From Anagrus nilaparvatae (Eukaryota; Arthropoda; Insecta; Hymenoptera; Mymaridae), in the NCBI GenBank assembly GCA_022575985.1, contig JAKSXM010000007.1:4280501-4344500 (forward strand): 64,000 nt of DNA, read 5' to 3'. This document shows, in pieces, positions 11,345 through 23,599 of this stretch; positions within the stretch are counted from its first letter, which is position 1, and every line of letters starts with the position of its first letter. The translations under genes were made by a program, and so were the position numbers. A model generated the notes under the pieces. The model was not told where the DNA came from and made no database searches. It was given only the letters and a program-made list of their open reading frames with translations.

Positions 11345-12900
11345 TCAGTTTTGTTTTATTATTTTTTTGTATTACCTAATTACTCAATTTTTTCTATTAG
11401 ATTTATTTTTAAATCCAGAATAAATTAAACTAGATTTTTCCAAATCTCTTTACTTTCATCTGCTTCCATGATATGAAACGATTGAATTTACTGGGCAGGT
11501 AAAGAGTCGACTATCGGTTGGTTAACCCTTAACTGAAAATAACCACTTACCACAAGTAGAAGTATTATAAGAAATTTTTGAAAACCAAGAGCTGAAATTT
11601 CTGAGACCCATAAAATTTATTTGGATCGAAAACTTCAATTTTTACAGCAATTTAAAAATTGGTTATTTTGAGCTGAGCACCTCCATTTTTTATATTATGA
11701 AAACACCCGAGAAAAAACTGGAACTGCCTTACTTCCAAGAAATTAAATTAAAACTTATTTTAGCAGCATACCAATATTTTTTTTAAAATAAATACTATTT
11801 ATTATTTTCCGAAAAAATATAGCAATCAAACTTAAAATTTTTTTTCTTCATAGTTCACATTTTATAGATAAAGAATATTTTAAGAACAGTGCCTTAATCC
11901 TAAGTATACCTTTTACATGAAAATTTGGCTAATTATTCTGGTATCAATTATTCCTAAACTTTAAAACTTTTTCTTGATATTTATATTTCAGAAAAATATA
12001 TTCTATAATCAAATCAATTCCATTATTAAGAAAGTTTATAAAATGCCTAATTTATCAATTTCACTGATAACAGTCTCAATTTTTCTATTAAAAGATCCAC
12101 GAGGAAATTAGGATATGAATATTTTTAATATATTGTAAACAACTTTTCTGCGTAATCTGATTTTTTGTCAGATTTTTAATTGGTCACTTGGCAAGAAATT
12201 TGAAATTTATAAAAAATGAAGATTTAAAAGCTACTATTTTTTTATCTAGAGCTCTCAAAATGCAATAACCCAGTGGTTTCTCTTTTTCATCAAAAAATTG
12301 TCAGATGTATTTTGAGTCCTAATAGAGGCTTTTTCATTCGTACACTTTTTTGAGAAATTGACTTTTAAAAAAACGGTGTATTTCATTGATTTCTCACGCA
12401 TGCTTAGCTAAAAAAAATTGTTTAGCCCAGAACAAGATTCTAAAGGATATTTCCTATCCGGACTGAAGAGGAAAAAGTTTTTCAAGTTAATGTTAGTTTT
12501 TAACAGAAAAAATAAGAGAAATTATCTCTATTTTTTCGTTCTTTTTTAATAAAAAGTCAAAACCCAATCATGACCACCCAAAAACGAGGACTGAACGTTA
12601 TGAGCTAAAAAATCACTTGGAGGCTTATTTTTAATAGTACTTTTGGGAAAAAATACTTCGAAACCAATTTGAAGAACCGACCATGCATTTTACGACGGAT
12701 TGATAAATTGAGTCCCATGCTAGTCGTTAAAAAAGTATATACTTTTTTTAAAAAGCATTAGAGAAGGCGATTTTTTTTCTCGCAAACGAAATGACGCGCT
12801 GAGTCTATATAAGCAAGTAGATGATTTATTTTAAATAATGCATTTGATATTATTATAATTTATAGTTTTATCCAGGATTATCATATATTAGAATTATATA
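11345..12900. other. Intergenic, no gene recognised
   Basis: AT-rich, with stops in all frames at short intervals. No repeat with clear ends was identified here, though the texture ('gagaaattgacttttaaaa' type) suggests old decayed element sequence. Confidence 0.35.
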
Positions 12901-12904
12901 TATA

Positions 12905-14595
12905 TGGGCATATCCATTACTTTTCATACAAAAGTGTGCGCACCCATGACCTTAAACGTTAAAAAAGCTTATCAGGGACCGGAGATATAAGCAATTGAAA
13001 GTTTGCTGTTTCCGAAAATATCGATTTTTTAACAACTTTAATCGTCTGCAAAATTTTTCTCTGAGCACTTTAAGGGCTGAAAATTTCAGGAAAGCTTCTT
13101 TTGATATTAAAAAAAATTCCCTAAAAATTTGGGCGATGGTATTGGCTTCTGTTCGTAGATATAAGACTCTGAAAATGTGTAATAATTGGACCAATATTGG
13201 CCAATAAATGGTTAAGGGGTCAACCAAAAAATTTTTCTTCTTCAATATTCGAATAGCCAGGGAAAAATGAGCTGATTTAAAAAAAAAAAAATTTTCTTTT
13301 TGACCGAAAAATAAGCAAGTTATCATCATTTTAAGATTTTTTAAAAAATTTTCCAAAAATCCCATTTTTAGGGTCATTATACAGTATTCTAACTCGAAAT
13401 AATGATAACTCGCTTATTTTTCGGTCTAAAATAAAACTTTTTTTTTTTAAATTGTCGAATTTTTTCCTGCCTATTCGAATATTTACAAAAAAGAAACTTC
13501 TTATATGGAAAAATTTTTTTTTTTTGGCAAATTACTTTAGAAGTTATTTTATTTTGTCAATGTATTCGGGTAGTTTTTGGCCCAAAAAAATAATTTTTGC
13601 GTATAAGAAGTTTCTTATTTGTAAATATTCGAATAGGCAGGAAAAAATTCGACAATTTAAAAAAAAAAATTTTTATTTTAGACCGAAAAATAAGCGAGTT
13701 ATCATTATTTCGAGTTAGAATACTGTATAATGACCCTAAAAATGGGATTTTTGGAAAATTTTTTAAAAAATCTTAAAATGATGATAACTTGCTTATTTTT
13801 CGGTCAAAAATAAAAATTTTTTTTTTTAAATCAGCTCATTTTTCCCTGGCTATTCGAATATTGAAGAAGAAAAATTTTTTGGTTGACCCCTTAACCATTT
13901 ATTGGCCAATATTGGTCCAATTATTACACATTTTCAGAGTCTTATATCTACGAACAGAAGCCAATACCATCGCCCAAATTTTTAGGGAATTTTTTTTAAT
14001 ATCAAAAGAAGCTTTCCTGAAATTTTCAGCCCTTAAAGTGCTCAGAGAAAAATTTTGCAGACGATTAAATTTGTTAAAAAATCGATATTTTCGGAAACAG
14101 CAAACTTTCAATTGCTTATATCTCCGGTCCCTGATAAGCTTTTTTAACGTTTAAGGTCTCATTTGAAAGGTCTTTGATAGACGCTTTTAATGAAACCAAC
14201 CGGAAATCTTTAGCTAATGATGCTGAGTCACAATTCAAGTTCAAAAATCAGCATTTTTCGATAAAATAAATCTTACGTTAATCAATGCCAGTAAAAATCA
14301 ACTGCATGAAACTTTTTGAAAATTTTTTTGATAAAAGTTGAATGTTCAAGGAAAAAAATGAGACCAGCCGGATGTTTTTTGGACTAATCCTTGAAGCCCA
14401 GAAAATTTTTGAAAATTGGCTAAAAACAGCTATTTTTGGACCTTTTAGAGCTTGTATCTCGGCAACCCGTCCTGCAAAATGGCTGAAATTTTGGATGGCT
14501 GAGTTTTTTATTACTTCAAACCACCCCTGAAAATTTGAGCCCGATCGGAGTCATGGGTGCGCACACTTTTGTATGAAAAGTAATGGATATGCCCA
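12905..14595. mobile_element. Foldback element with 46-bp ends, TA target duplication
   Basis: The ends TGGGCATATCCATTACTTTT (continuing to the conserved GTGCGCACCCATGAC) are perfect inverted repeats, each flanked by TA within a TATATA tract. Arms 12,951-13,530 and 13,560-14,152 are mirror images that meet near 13,545. The right side keeps about 400 bp (14,153-14,550) that the left side lacks, so the left arm carries an internal deletion. The mirrored frames (minus 12,952-13,377; plus 13,789-14,154) encode the same ~120-residue string only because the arms are copies. No transposase. The target rule suggests a Tc1/mariner-type origin, by inference. Confidence 0.85.
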
Positions 14596-14599
14596 TATA

Positions 14600-17380
14600 T
14601 ATATATACTTATTATTTCTTAAAAATAAATTCTGATTCTGAATGATTTATTCGATAAATTGAGCTAACAATTGTTTAGATATATAGTGTGAGGCTCGTCA
14701 GTACAAGCTTTTGATTAAATCTATTAGAAGTAATATCTTGAGCTATATTCCAAGTGAATTGTGAATTACCATTTTTGATTAAAAAATGTGCACGTTTGTA
14801 TCTTCGTGAGACATAAAATATTATAAAGTTACAAAAAGTAATAAAATTTGATCAGAGAAAAACAAAATGATTATAAGGAAAATTTAATTCTTTAATAATA
14901 TTTTAAAATATACTTACTTATTAATTTTGCTCTTATAAATTGCTCTTGACTAAAATAAATTTTAAATTCTAAGTTCCAGAAAGAAATTTACTATAAATAT
15001 TTTTAATAAATTTTTTTTCGACCTTGTTAGACCAATAATAAATATTTTCGATTTATACTCGGATTTATAACTATAAACTCACATTTTGATACGTGGATAT
15101 AATCTATATCTCTTTGAAGTAACGTATCCAGTAGTTTTCTATTCATCAAAACGATTTTTTTATTAAGACTTTGATTTTAAAAGCCAACCAAATTGTAGTT
15201 GACGAATAAAAACTACAAATTAATGAAATTTAAATTTTAAGTTTGTAAGTTTTATAAAGTAGAAAATATTTCACTTGAATTTTCAAAGAGTCTGAAACAG
15301 GATAATTTAAAATTATGAAAAATATTACTTTAGTAGATTTTGATGCCTCGTACTGTAACAAAATAAGCAAAGCAACAAAAAGTAAATAAATGTAGAGTTC
15401 ATTGGTTTTTATGGGTCAAAAAATTAACTTTAAAAAAGCGTATTGGTTAGCTGAAATGTTTGAAAAATTGTTCTTTTGAATTTTTTGATTATATTATTGA
15501 GATGAAAGAGGATATTTAAAATAACTGATAAGTTAATATAAATTCTGTCTAAAATCTAAAAATATTTAATTGTTTAAAAAAACCCTTTGCATAAAACAAC
15601 AAAAACATCAAATAAAATGAGCTTTTACCCAAAAAACCATAAAAAACTACCAAAATTTCCTAAAATTTGAATAATCTCAAAATAGTTTAGTAATATTTGA
15701 GTTTTAAAAATATTTACATAGTCGCATAGACACTTCTGGCATTTGCAAAATTTAGATATTGATTTACCATCATTTACAGATGACGGGTATGTACAAAAAG
15801 GAAGTATATGTAGTAGAGAGAAGAGATAGAGAAGGGCGAGTATTATGTAAGAGTGGGTGTAAATAATATCAACTATGGGCTGTACCTTTTTGCTAAAATT
15901 ATGTAGAGAGAAAATCCTTTAAATGAGCATGCGTATTATTAACTAAAATGGGAGGTTAAAAGCACATTTTATATATGTAGAAAAGCTTTCTCTTTTATTT
16001 CAAGTACTCTTTAGTCAAGCCAAGGCCTTTATGGGGCTAACAGCCTTTTGAAAAAATCTATAATTTTTATTTTTATTTTATTTTTTTAAACAATTATTTT
16101 TTTGATTGTGTTGCAATTATTTAAAAATATGTCGAAGATTTAAGTGTTTTTTGTTGATTTTTTAATTAGGTAGGATATGAATTTTTAAATTTAAAGAATT
16201 AAAATTGTGCTAAATAATTATTTCATAATTTTGTATATATTCAGTGATAAAAAGTGGATCAATAAATGAAAAATTACCATTCAAGATAACCACCGCAATT
16301 CATAAACTCAAAATGGCATCGAAAAAAAAAAGAAAAAAAAACTTTTTTATGGATTTTTTGGTATAAATAAAGAAATTATTTAATATTATTAGTAAATAAT
16401 TGTATAATAAATTTTTTCTGATATTTAAATTTTAATAAAATGAATAGCGCACAAAATAGCGTACGAATTAACATATCCTGTAGCATTAGATGCAAATTTA
16501 AAAAAAAATAATATGGATTTCAGAAAATTTAATAATAAACTGGTCCATTTTTTATAAAAAACGGCTTTTTCAACAAAAATTTATTTCAATTTCAATCGAC
16601 ATAATTTTTTATTAATTCATGTTTACTTGTAAAGTAGATTTAGGGTATGAACAAAACTTTTAATTTTAATGAATTCGATAGGGTAGCTTGTACTTTTTGA
16701 ACAAAAAAATGAATGTAAATTTTACTTAAATTGCTACAGAATTTTTGCAATTGAAGAGCTTTTCGAAAAAATTCCAAGTTCACAAGCTTATAAAATACTC
16801 AATTAATAAAATTAGTCAATATCTAATTGTATAAAATAATCATAACAAGCAGATCCAAGGCACAATAATTAATTGATAAGTAAAATAATTAGAAATGTAA
16901 GAATTCTAAATATTTAAGAAAATTTTAATATTTAAGTCTCATATCTAATAAGAAATTTTAAATAAATTATTTATAATTTTTATTGGCAAATTATCATGCA
17001 AGATTATCGACACATGATTGGTTAAAAAATTAAATTAATAATTTACTGAAATATGATGACAAAAATTTTATTAGTCAAATATTGTTTGTGTCAAAAAAAA
17101 ATTTACGTCAAAATAATAAAATTTAATTTTAATTCTGTCAAATTTATTGAAATAAAAGTAAAAACTTTTAATCTGTCATAAATGTATTTTATTTTGATTG
17201 GCAGAATTAAATAATTAAAAAAGTTTAATATGATTGGAACGTATATAAAACAAAAAAGTTTTAGAAAATATTTAAAAGTTTCAAATGACAGCAGATCAAA
17301 ACTTTTACAAAATTATTTTTTATGCATAACTAACTAAAGTCATAATTTTTGAAATATTTTAAATTTAATTTAACTCACAT
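14600..17380. other. Intergenic, partly a relic of the IR-block upstream sequence
   Basis: About 14,950-15,300 resembles about 30,050-30,320 (shared 'ATATCTCTTTGAA.TAACGT.CCCAGTAGTTT.CTATTCATCAAAAC'), so it is an older copy of the duplicated flank. At 15,780-15,960 there is a purine-rich stretch (AGTAGAGAGAAGAGATAGAG). No coding frame was recognised. Confidence 0.4.
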
Positions 17381-18200
17381 TTATGCACTTCATTTTTACA
17401 TTTCATGCACTTTTATTTTTTATCAAGCACCAAATTTATATGCACGCAAATTAATGCACAATTTTTTTACATAACTACTTCAATGTTTACTTAAGCAATC
17501 TTAAGATTAATTTTTTTTTTACAATTGTTAATGCACGCAAAGAAAAGCTCACTGGTTATCGCACATGCTAAATTATTTAAAATAATTACGCACTGAATCT
17601 CACGCTCAGCTTTTTCGCAAGCTCATTCACGCTTTATCATTTTTTATGCACTCGCATTAGCTTTTCTAGATAATTACTTTCATGTTTTTATAAGCACAAA
17701 TACATTCACTCACAGGCTTCTTTCTTATTTGATCATTTTTAAGCACATTTTATGCACGCAAATTCACGCCAGCTTTTTATTGCACGCTTACTAACACCAA
17801 TTTATTATTTTGCAATTTTCGTGCACGCAAACTCACGCTAGCTAATTTTATAATGCACTTTTTAATCGTTTATATCCACGCAAGCTTTTTTTTGCACGCT
17901 TATTTTTACCCATTTTTATGCACGCATTTTGACGCACAATATAATTAATTGTTAATTTTATTATCATGTGCACCTACGCTTGCTTTTCCAAGCACTTTCA
18001 AGTACATTAAATTTATTTTGCAAATTTTATGCACGCCTATTAATTTATGCGCACTTTTTAATTGTACATAATTTGAAGCAAAATTGTGTATTAAAAAAAT
18101 TCACGTTTCGTTGTGTTACTTTTTTTTTGCACTTAATATGCACGCATACTCACGCTAGCTATTTCTCGCACACTTATATTTAAGTCCATATTATTTCATG
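17380..18200. repeat. CACGC-rich tract, copy 1
   Basis: About fifteen CACGC pentamers fall in roughly 700 bp, all on the plus strand, commonly in the contexts TGCACGCAAATTCACGC and CACGCTAGCTTTTT. Several extend to CACGCNA, the complement of the TNGCGTG core recognised by AhR-type bHLH-PAS dimers. Spacing is irregular, so this is at most a degenerate tandem repeat. The tract is retained in the paralogous block at 33,340-34,130. The short frames in it have no domain content. Confidence 0.6.
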
Positions 18201-19130
18201 CGTTTTTTATCCACTCGAATTAACTTAATAAATAAAATATTTATGTCTAATTAAGATGTAGCAATAAAAAAAAATTGAATCTAACAACCAAATAATTATA
18301 ATTCAAGACATGTAACTTTGCCAAAAAAAGTATTTAATATGCTAAAATTTAATAAAATTTTAAGTCTCTTAACTGCCATAATACTTAAAATAATATAATA
18401 TTTACTAAAATGCAAACCGGGCATAACGTGCAAGATAAAAAAATTTGAATAAATTTAAAAAAAATCAATATAAAGTCAAATTTATTCAGATTTTTTTTGC
18501 TATTTAATAAATCATATGTGATTATAAATTAAATAAAATTTAAGACAATAATTGTAATGTTAATTGATAATGTAAGTAAACATCAAATTAAAATATTAAT
18601 ATCAAAGATAACGTGAAAGAAAAATTTTAAAATATCATTGATATTAATAATATAAAATTTGATGTTTCAGAAGTTGTGAAACGACAATAAATAATTAAGT
18701 AATAAGATAATTAAAAAAACTTATAAAAATACTATAATTGTTATTAAATAATTTTTATGTTATGTACTTATTAAATAAAATTTTGGTGTTAAATATTTAA
18801 TATGAATGTCCAAAAAATTTTGTTAATTATTATTTATTGGGTTTTGGTTTATTATTCAAGATTTTAGCCGACGGTAAATTTGATTTTTCTGAGACTGTAT
18901 ACCTATTAGTTAACTTTTTGTACAGCATAAACGATTTAAGGAAATTTTGGTGTATTAACTTTTAAAAAAATTTTGTTCGCATAATTAAAAAAAAGGATTT
19001 TTTTGGACAATAAACAAAAGATCTATCATAAAAGTACTAAATTTTTATAATTTCTAATCCTATAACTTACCCTTTTTTAATCAATAACTAATTACTCATT
19101 TCTTCAGATTTAATTAAACTATTATTATAC
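18200..19130. repeat. Duplicated 3' flank of IR block, copy 1
   Basis: Collinear with 34,140-34,587 plus 37,306-37,800 of the second block, and nearly identical by eye. It contains the empty target AAATTT near 18,660 that the second block carries split by a 2.7-kb element. No gene. Confidence 0.75.
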
Positions 19131-19290
19131 AGGGTGTCTACCAGTCCTTATGGTCCTTGTGGTCCTTACAAGGTCCTTATTTTCAGAAAATGGTCCTTGT
19201 GGTCCTTATTTTCAAGTTATTTGCTAAAATGTCCTTAGAAAGAACGAGTTTTGTCTTTTAATATAAAAAATTTTTTAAATTTAATCATAA
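19131..19290. mobile_element. Small insertion specific to copy 1 (CAGGGTGTCTACCAG)
   Basis: Compared with the second block (near 37,795), about 160 bp is extra here, starting CAGGGTGTCTACCAGTCCTT and containing repeated GGTCCTTGTGGTCCTTA. No mirrored terminus was found, so it is probably a truncated repeat fragment. Confidence 0.5.
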
Positions 19291-19985
19291 TGCTTTGCGA
19301 TATTCAGTTTTTTTTTTTTTTTCAAACTACTAGGAAGATCCTTCTTATAAGATTGCATACCTGGACTAATGATGGTTTAAATTCATCTGTATACAGAAGG
19401 TTCTACTGTAATAGTAATGAGATTTGTATTGGTATGACTTATTTGATTTTAGAGTAAGTAAAGATTACAAATATATACTTGTGATAAAAAAATAAAAAAG
19501 AATAAATCTGCGTCGATGCCATTTATCTTGAAAATTAATTTTCGCTTGTTCTTCAAATAAAAAAACTATGCAGTTTATACAAAGTCTAGATTCATATAAA
19601 TTGTTTAGAATTTAGCTTATGATCAAAGAAAGTTTAGAAAGAAAGTGAACTATTTTATCTTTTATTTTTCATCAAAATCAAATTTACATTCAGAATAAAG
19701 TAAATTTTATTACAAAATAAAATTATATGCAACACAGTAATTCATTTAATTTATAAAATTTAATTAAAATAGATTTTAAAAAAAGTATAATTTTAATTAA
19801 TAAAAATTGACAAAAATCATTATAATTATTTTAAAATTTTATCATCATTAACAATACAAGAGTATAAATTTTTATATTTCCAATGCTAAAATTCAATCTT
19901 ACAAATATAACTGCTCTGATAAAATAAAAAACTGAAAACTTTTTTAAGTGCTATTTTATTATTATTTATTTTTTTACTAAATTAA

Positions 19986-21703
19986 CCGATTACCGCCAGC
20001 GCGGCCACAACGTGCCACTTTATTATAATTCTGAGACTTCTTATTATTATAAGCTCCAAATTTATATATGGGGGTTTTTGAGGTTGCTGATTTCAAATAT
20101 GATCATAAAAATATGACCATAATAAAATTTCATCTAGGGGTGGAAAATTGAGGTGAAAAGTGGCAAAAAATCAATTTTTGTAAAAGGCTTTATTTTTACT
20201 TGAAAACTGTTTCCGGGGGTTTTTGACGTTGCTGATTTCAAATATGATCATAAAAATATGACCATAATAAAACTTCATCTAGGGGTGGAAAATAAGGGTG
20301 AAAAGTGGTGAAAAATCAATTTTTGTAAAAGGCTTTATTTTTACTTGAAAAACTGTTTCCGGGGGTTTTTGACGTTGCTGATTCCAAATATGACCATAAA
20401 AATATGACCATAATAAAACTTCATCTAGGGGAGAAAAATTAGGGTAAAACGGGTGAAAAATCAATGTGAATTAAAAAAAAATATTTTATTAGAAAGGAAA
20501 ACGAATTATAAAATATATTAATAGAATTCTATATTTTTATATGAATTTTAGTTGTCTTGTTTAAATAAAAAGGGCATAAGTGAGAATCAAAGTTTTTGCA
20601 GAAAGTTGGCTTTTTTCACATTGTTTGCAATACCCTTTTTTTACGGAACTATTTTTTTCACGAACTATCACTTTATGAGTTTTGAAATATTGAACACAAT
20701 AGTACCTAGAACATTGAATACACATTTTTGATATTCTTGCGTGGCATTCAGAGCATAACTGTCTTAGACGACTCTATAGAAACTTATGATTTTTTAATTC
20801 TTCAGTATATCTTGATAGTTAAATATCTGCTATTTTGATTTTCCACCCAATTACCCTAATTTTCCACCCCTAGATGAAGTTTTATGATTTTTTTACGGTC
20901 ATATTTCGTAGCTACTAACGAAAACACGGCCAGCTCATTCTCGAGGCGAAGACTAGGCCAAATCACATTTAAATTAACATGGGCCCTCCCTTTCCCTTCT
21001 GAGCTAGCCTAGTTTTGGCTAGTAGCATCGATTTGGGATCAGCAACCTCGAAAACCCCTTGATACAGTTTTCCAAGTCAAATCAAAGCCTTTTATAAAAC
21101 TTGATTTTTCACCCCTTTTACCCTAAGCCCTAGATGAAGTATTATGATTTTTATATAGTCATATTTTAAATCAGCAACGTCAAAAACCCCCGGAAACAGT
21201 TTTTCAAGTAAAAATAAATCCTTTTATGAAAATTGATTTTTCATCCCGTTTTATCCTAATTTTTCACCCGTAGATGAATTTTTATGATTTTTTATGGTTA
21301 TGTTTGAAATCAAAAACCTCGAATACCTCCGATATGGGTATTCCAGTAAAAATAAATAGTTTTATAAAAAAATAATAAAGAATTTTTATATACCCCTTTT
21401 CATCCCGATTTTCTACTCATAGATGATCTTTATGATTTTTTTGAGTTCATATTTGGAATCAGCAGCCTCGAAAACCCCCATATATAAATTTAGAGCTAAT
21501 AAAATAAAGAAGTTTCAGAATTATAACAAAGTGATATTTCTACCCTTTATACGCCTTTTCCGAAGGGTTTTACACCAAAAAAGACCATAAAACTGAATAA
21601 CCATTAACATTTTGGAACAGAAACCATTTTTTTTTTATTTCTTATAAAAATGAAACCTGAAAAAACTCAAGTGGCACGTTTTAGCACCGGAAGCGGTAAT
21701 CGG
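19986..21703. mobile_element. Foldback element with TTAA target duplication, next to the IR gene
   Basis: The ends CCGATTACCGC and GCGGTAATCGG are inverted and flanked by TTAA at 19,982-19,985 and 21,704-21,707. The second IR block lacks it (near 40,690). The arms are tandem units of about 140 bp ('GGGGGTTTTTGA.GTTGCTGATT', 'TTCATCTAGGGGTGGAAAAT') repeated three to four times and mirrored on the right. A unique middle part lies at about 20,460-20,860, and a short insertion (ACACGGCCAGCTCATTC...) near 20,920. TTAA plus CC ends fits piggyBac-type insertion, by inference. No transposase. It ends 20 bp from the stop codon of the IR gene at 21,724-23,598. Confidence 0.85.
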
Positions 21704-21723
21704 TTAAATTATTTTATTAGATA

Positions 21724-23598
21724 TTAAATATTTATAACGGTTGTTTTACATGGCTGAACTTTAATTTTTCGAAATTTTATTTGCTTACGACTTTTTACAA
21801 CCCTTTTTAATACACTCGGCCAATTTATCTTAGATAAATAGTAAAACCAAACTAATTCTAAAAATAATACAAGCAGAGAAATAATTATTCCAACAAGCAT
21901 AACAACTAAAAGAATTATAGGTAATGTACTTTCTTCATCCTCATCCTCATCCTCATTAAATTCATATGATTGCGCTCGCTTTTCAATTTTAATAACGTGA
22001 TCGTAATCAGATCTCCATTTTACATCCAACCCAAATTCTAATATTTTTAAATGATGTTCAGCAAACATTTTACGAATTGGGGAATTATATTGAAATGCTA
22101 TGGTTCTAGCTCCTTGACAAAAAATCAATTCATTACTTATTTTGTATTTTATCCCTCCAAGAATATCATTATTTTTATTTAGTAACGATTCGCCATACTC
22201 ATAATCCGTTATTAGAACTTTATTTAAAGCGAATTCTTGGTTTTTATATTCAGCGTCAGCTATTTCAGATATTTTAACAAGTTTTTCTGTTAGAAAAGGC
22301 TTTGCAGCTATTAAAAAGAATTTATCGCCCCTAAATGTAATATTAATATTTTTTTCAAATATTTCATCCAGAGTTTCAATCACAGCTACTTCTTTGCTTG
22401 CAAATTTCATGCTCGTTAAATCAGAAACGATTTCATTCAGGAAAAACAATGAAGCTACGAATAAAGTGAAAAATATTATCTTAGATTTTAAAGAGCGACG
22501 AAAATTTATATCAACAGCAAATCCTAATAAAAAACTGTAAATCTTAAAAACTGACCATTCTTTCAAAGGAAATTTTAAACAGTATAAAGACAAAAGAAAT
22601 AAAATTATCAACCCAAAAAAGGAAAGACAAAATTTAACGACATCATCAAAAAATTGCAAACTTTTTTCAGTAAAAATAGGGACAACAAATATGTATTTTG
22701 CTGATTTGAAAATACAAATAGTAGCCAAGTTTCTGTTAATAAAACTAAAAGCAGCATTCATCAAACTATCTAATCCATTAATATCAATTATAACTTCAAT
22801 GTAGTCATTTAAATCAACAGGTACAAATTGAGTTGTTGTATTTTTTGAAACTGCCAAATATTTGAAAGATTTAAAAAGAAAAATGAGTAAGTACTCACCA
22901 TGGTAATGAGAATAATTTTTGGTATAATTTTTATAAAAATCTGGCCAAGTTATTTTGTCTACTCCTAATCTCATTACATGTTTATGAACATTATTGAATT
23001 GGTTTGGAAAAATTTGAACAGCTGTGCTAGGTTTATAAACTTCTCCTACTATTCTGTTGCTAAAATAATTGTAATTGACAATAAAAAAATTTTTACTATC
23101 AATGGATACTAAGAAAATGAAATCGATTAAATTCATTTGCTTTAACACTGAAATAGTTTGGATTGCAAAAGTTGAAAATTGATAACGATTAATTATAATC
23201 ACAATTTTAGTTTCTGTCAGGTAGAATAAGGATTGGGATATTAAAGTTATAGCTGTTTCTAATTTCAAGATAAATTCTTCTTTCTTGGTTTCAAATAAAA
23301 GAATAAAATGCAAAGGTGCACTAATGTTACGATGATATTCGATTTTCAATTCCGAAAAGCTTATAATTTTTGGAGGATGATTTAAATTTACGGTCGCAGT
23401 TGGAACTTGGCTCAACAAATTTTCATAAAATAGATGGTAGTAATTATTTATTGAGTTGTTTCCATTTTTGACGTCTGAATGTAAAGTTATTTGCCGAGGT
23501 TTAACTTCTTTTAAAATTTTGTCTGTCAAGCTTTGAATTATATTGGAATTTATCATATGCAGGAGTTGCAAAATACAAGCTAATCGTATGATTTTCAT
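21724..23598 (-). CDS. Divergent ionotropic receptor (chemoreceptor), copy 1
   Basis: 624 residues in one exon. Expected to be a ligand-gated cation-channel subunit in chemosensory neuron membranes. Seen: an N-terminal hydrophobic signal (MKIIRLACILQLLHMI), a long divergent ectodomain, TM1 ~324-345 (FCLSFFGLIILFLLSLYCL), TM2 ~371-393 (KIIFFTLFVASLFFL), the typical IR S2 motif at ~503-522 (SPIRKMFAEHHLKILEFGL, then W), and TM3 ~560-586 followed by a short basic tail. Length and topology fit insect divergent IRs rather than synaptic glutamate receptors. A splice-acceptor-like TTTTGCTTTTCAG ends 20 bases before the ATG, so a 5' non-coding exon is likely. An acidic run (DEDEDEE) before TM3 is longer than in the paralogue. 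AATAAA begins about 5 bp after the stop, just before a 1.7-kb foldback. Ligand unknown. Confidence 0.85.
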   Translation of the reverse strand: MKIIRLACILQLLHMINSNIIQSLTDKILKEVKPRQITLHSDVKNGNNSINNYYHLFYENLLSQVPTATVNLNHPPKIISFSELKIEYHRNISAPLHFILLFETKKEEFILKLETAITLISQSLFYLTETKIVIIINRYQFSTFAIQTISVLKQMNLIDFIFLVSIDSKNFFIVNYNYFSNRIVGEVYKPSTAVQIFPNQFNNVHKHVMRLGVDKITWPDFYKNYTKNYSHYHGEYLLIFLFKSFKYLAVSKNTTTQFVPVDLNDYIEVIIDINGLDSLMNAAFSFINRNLATICIFKSAKYIFVVPIFTEKSLQFFDDVVKFCLSFFGLIILFLLSLYCLKFPLKEWSVFKIYSFLLGFAVDINFRRSLKSKIIFFTLFVASLFFLNEIVSDLTSMKFASKEVAVIETLDEIFEKNINITFRGDKFFLIAAKPFLTEKLVKISEIADAEYKNQEFALNKVLITDYEYGESLLNKNNDILGGIKYKISNELIFCQGARTIAFQYNSPIRKMFAEHHLKILEFGLDVKWRSDYDHVIKIEKRAQSYEFNEDEDEDEESTLPIILLVVMLVGIIISLLVLFLELVWFYYLSKINWPSVLKRVVKSRKQIKFRKIKVQPCKTTVINI

Positions 23599-23599
23599 T

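Noticed and set aside
12952..14154. Two matching ~120-140-residue frames on opposite strands
   Set aside because: They are the same arm sequence of a foldback read twice, low in complexity, with no domain.
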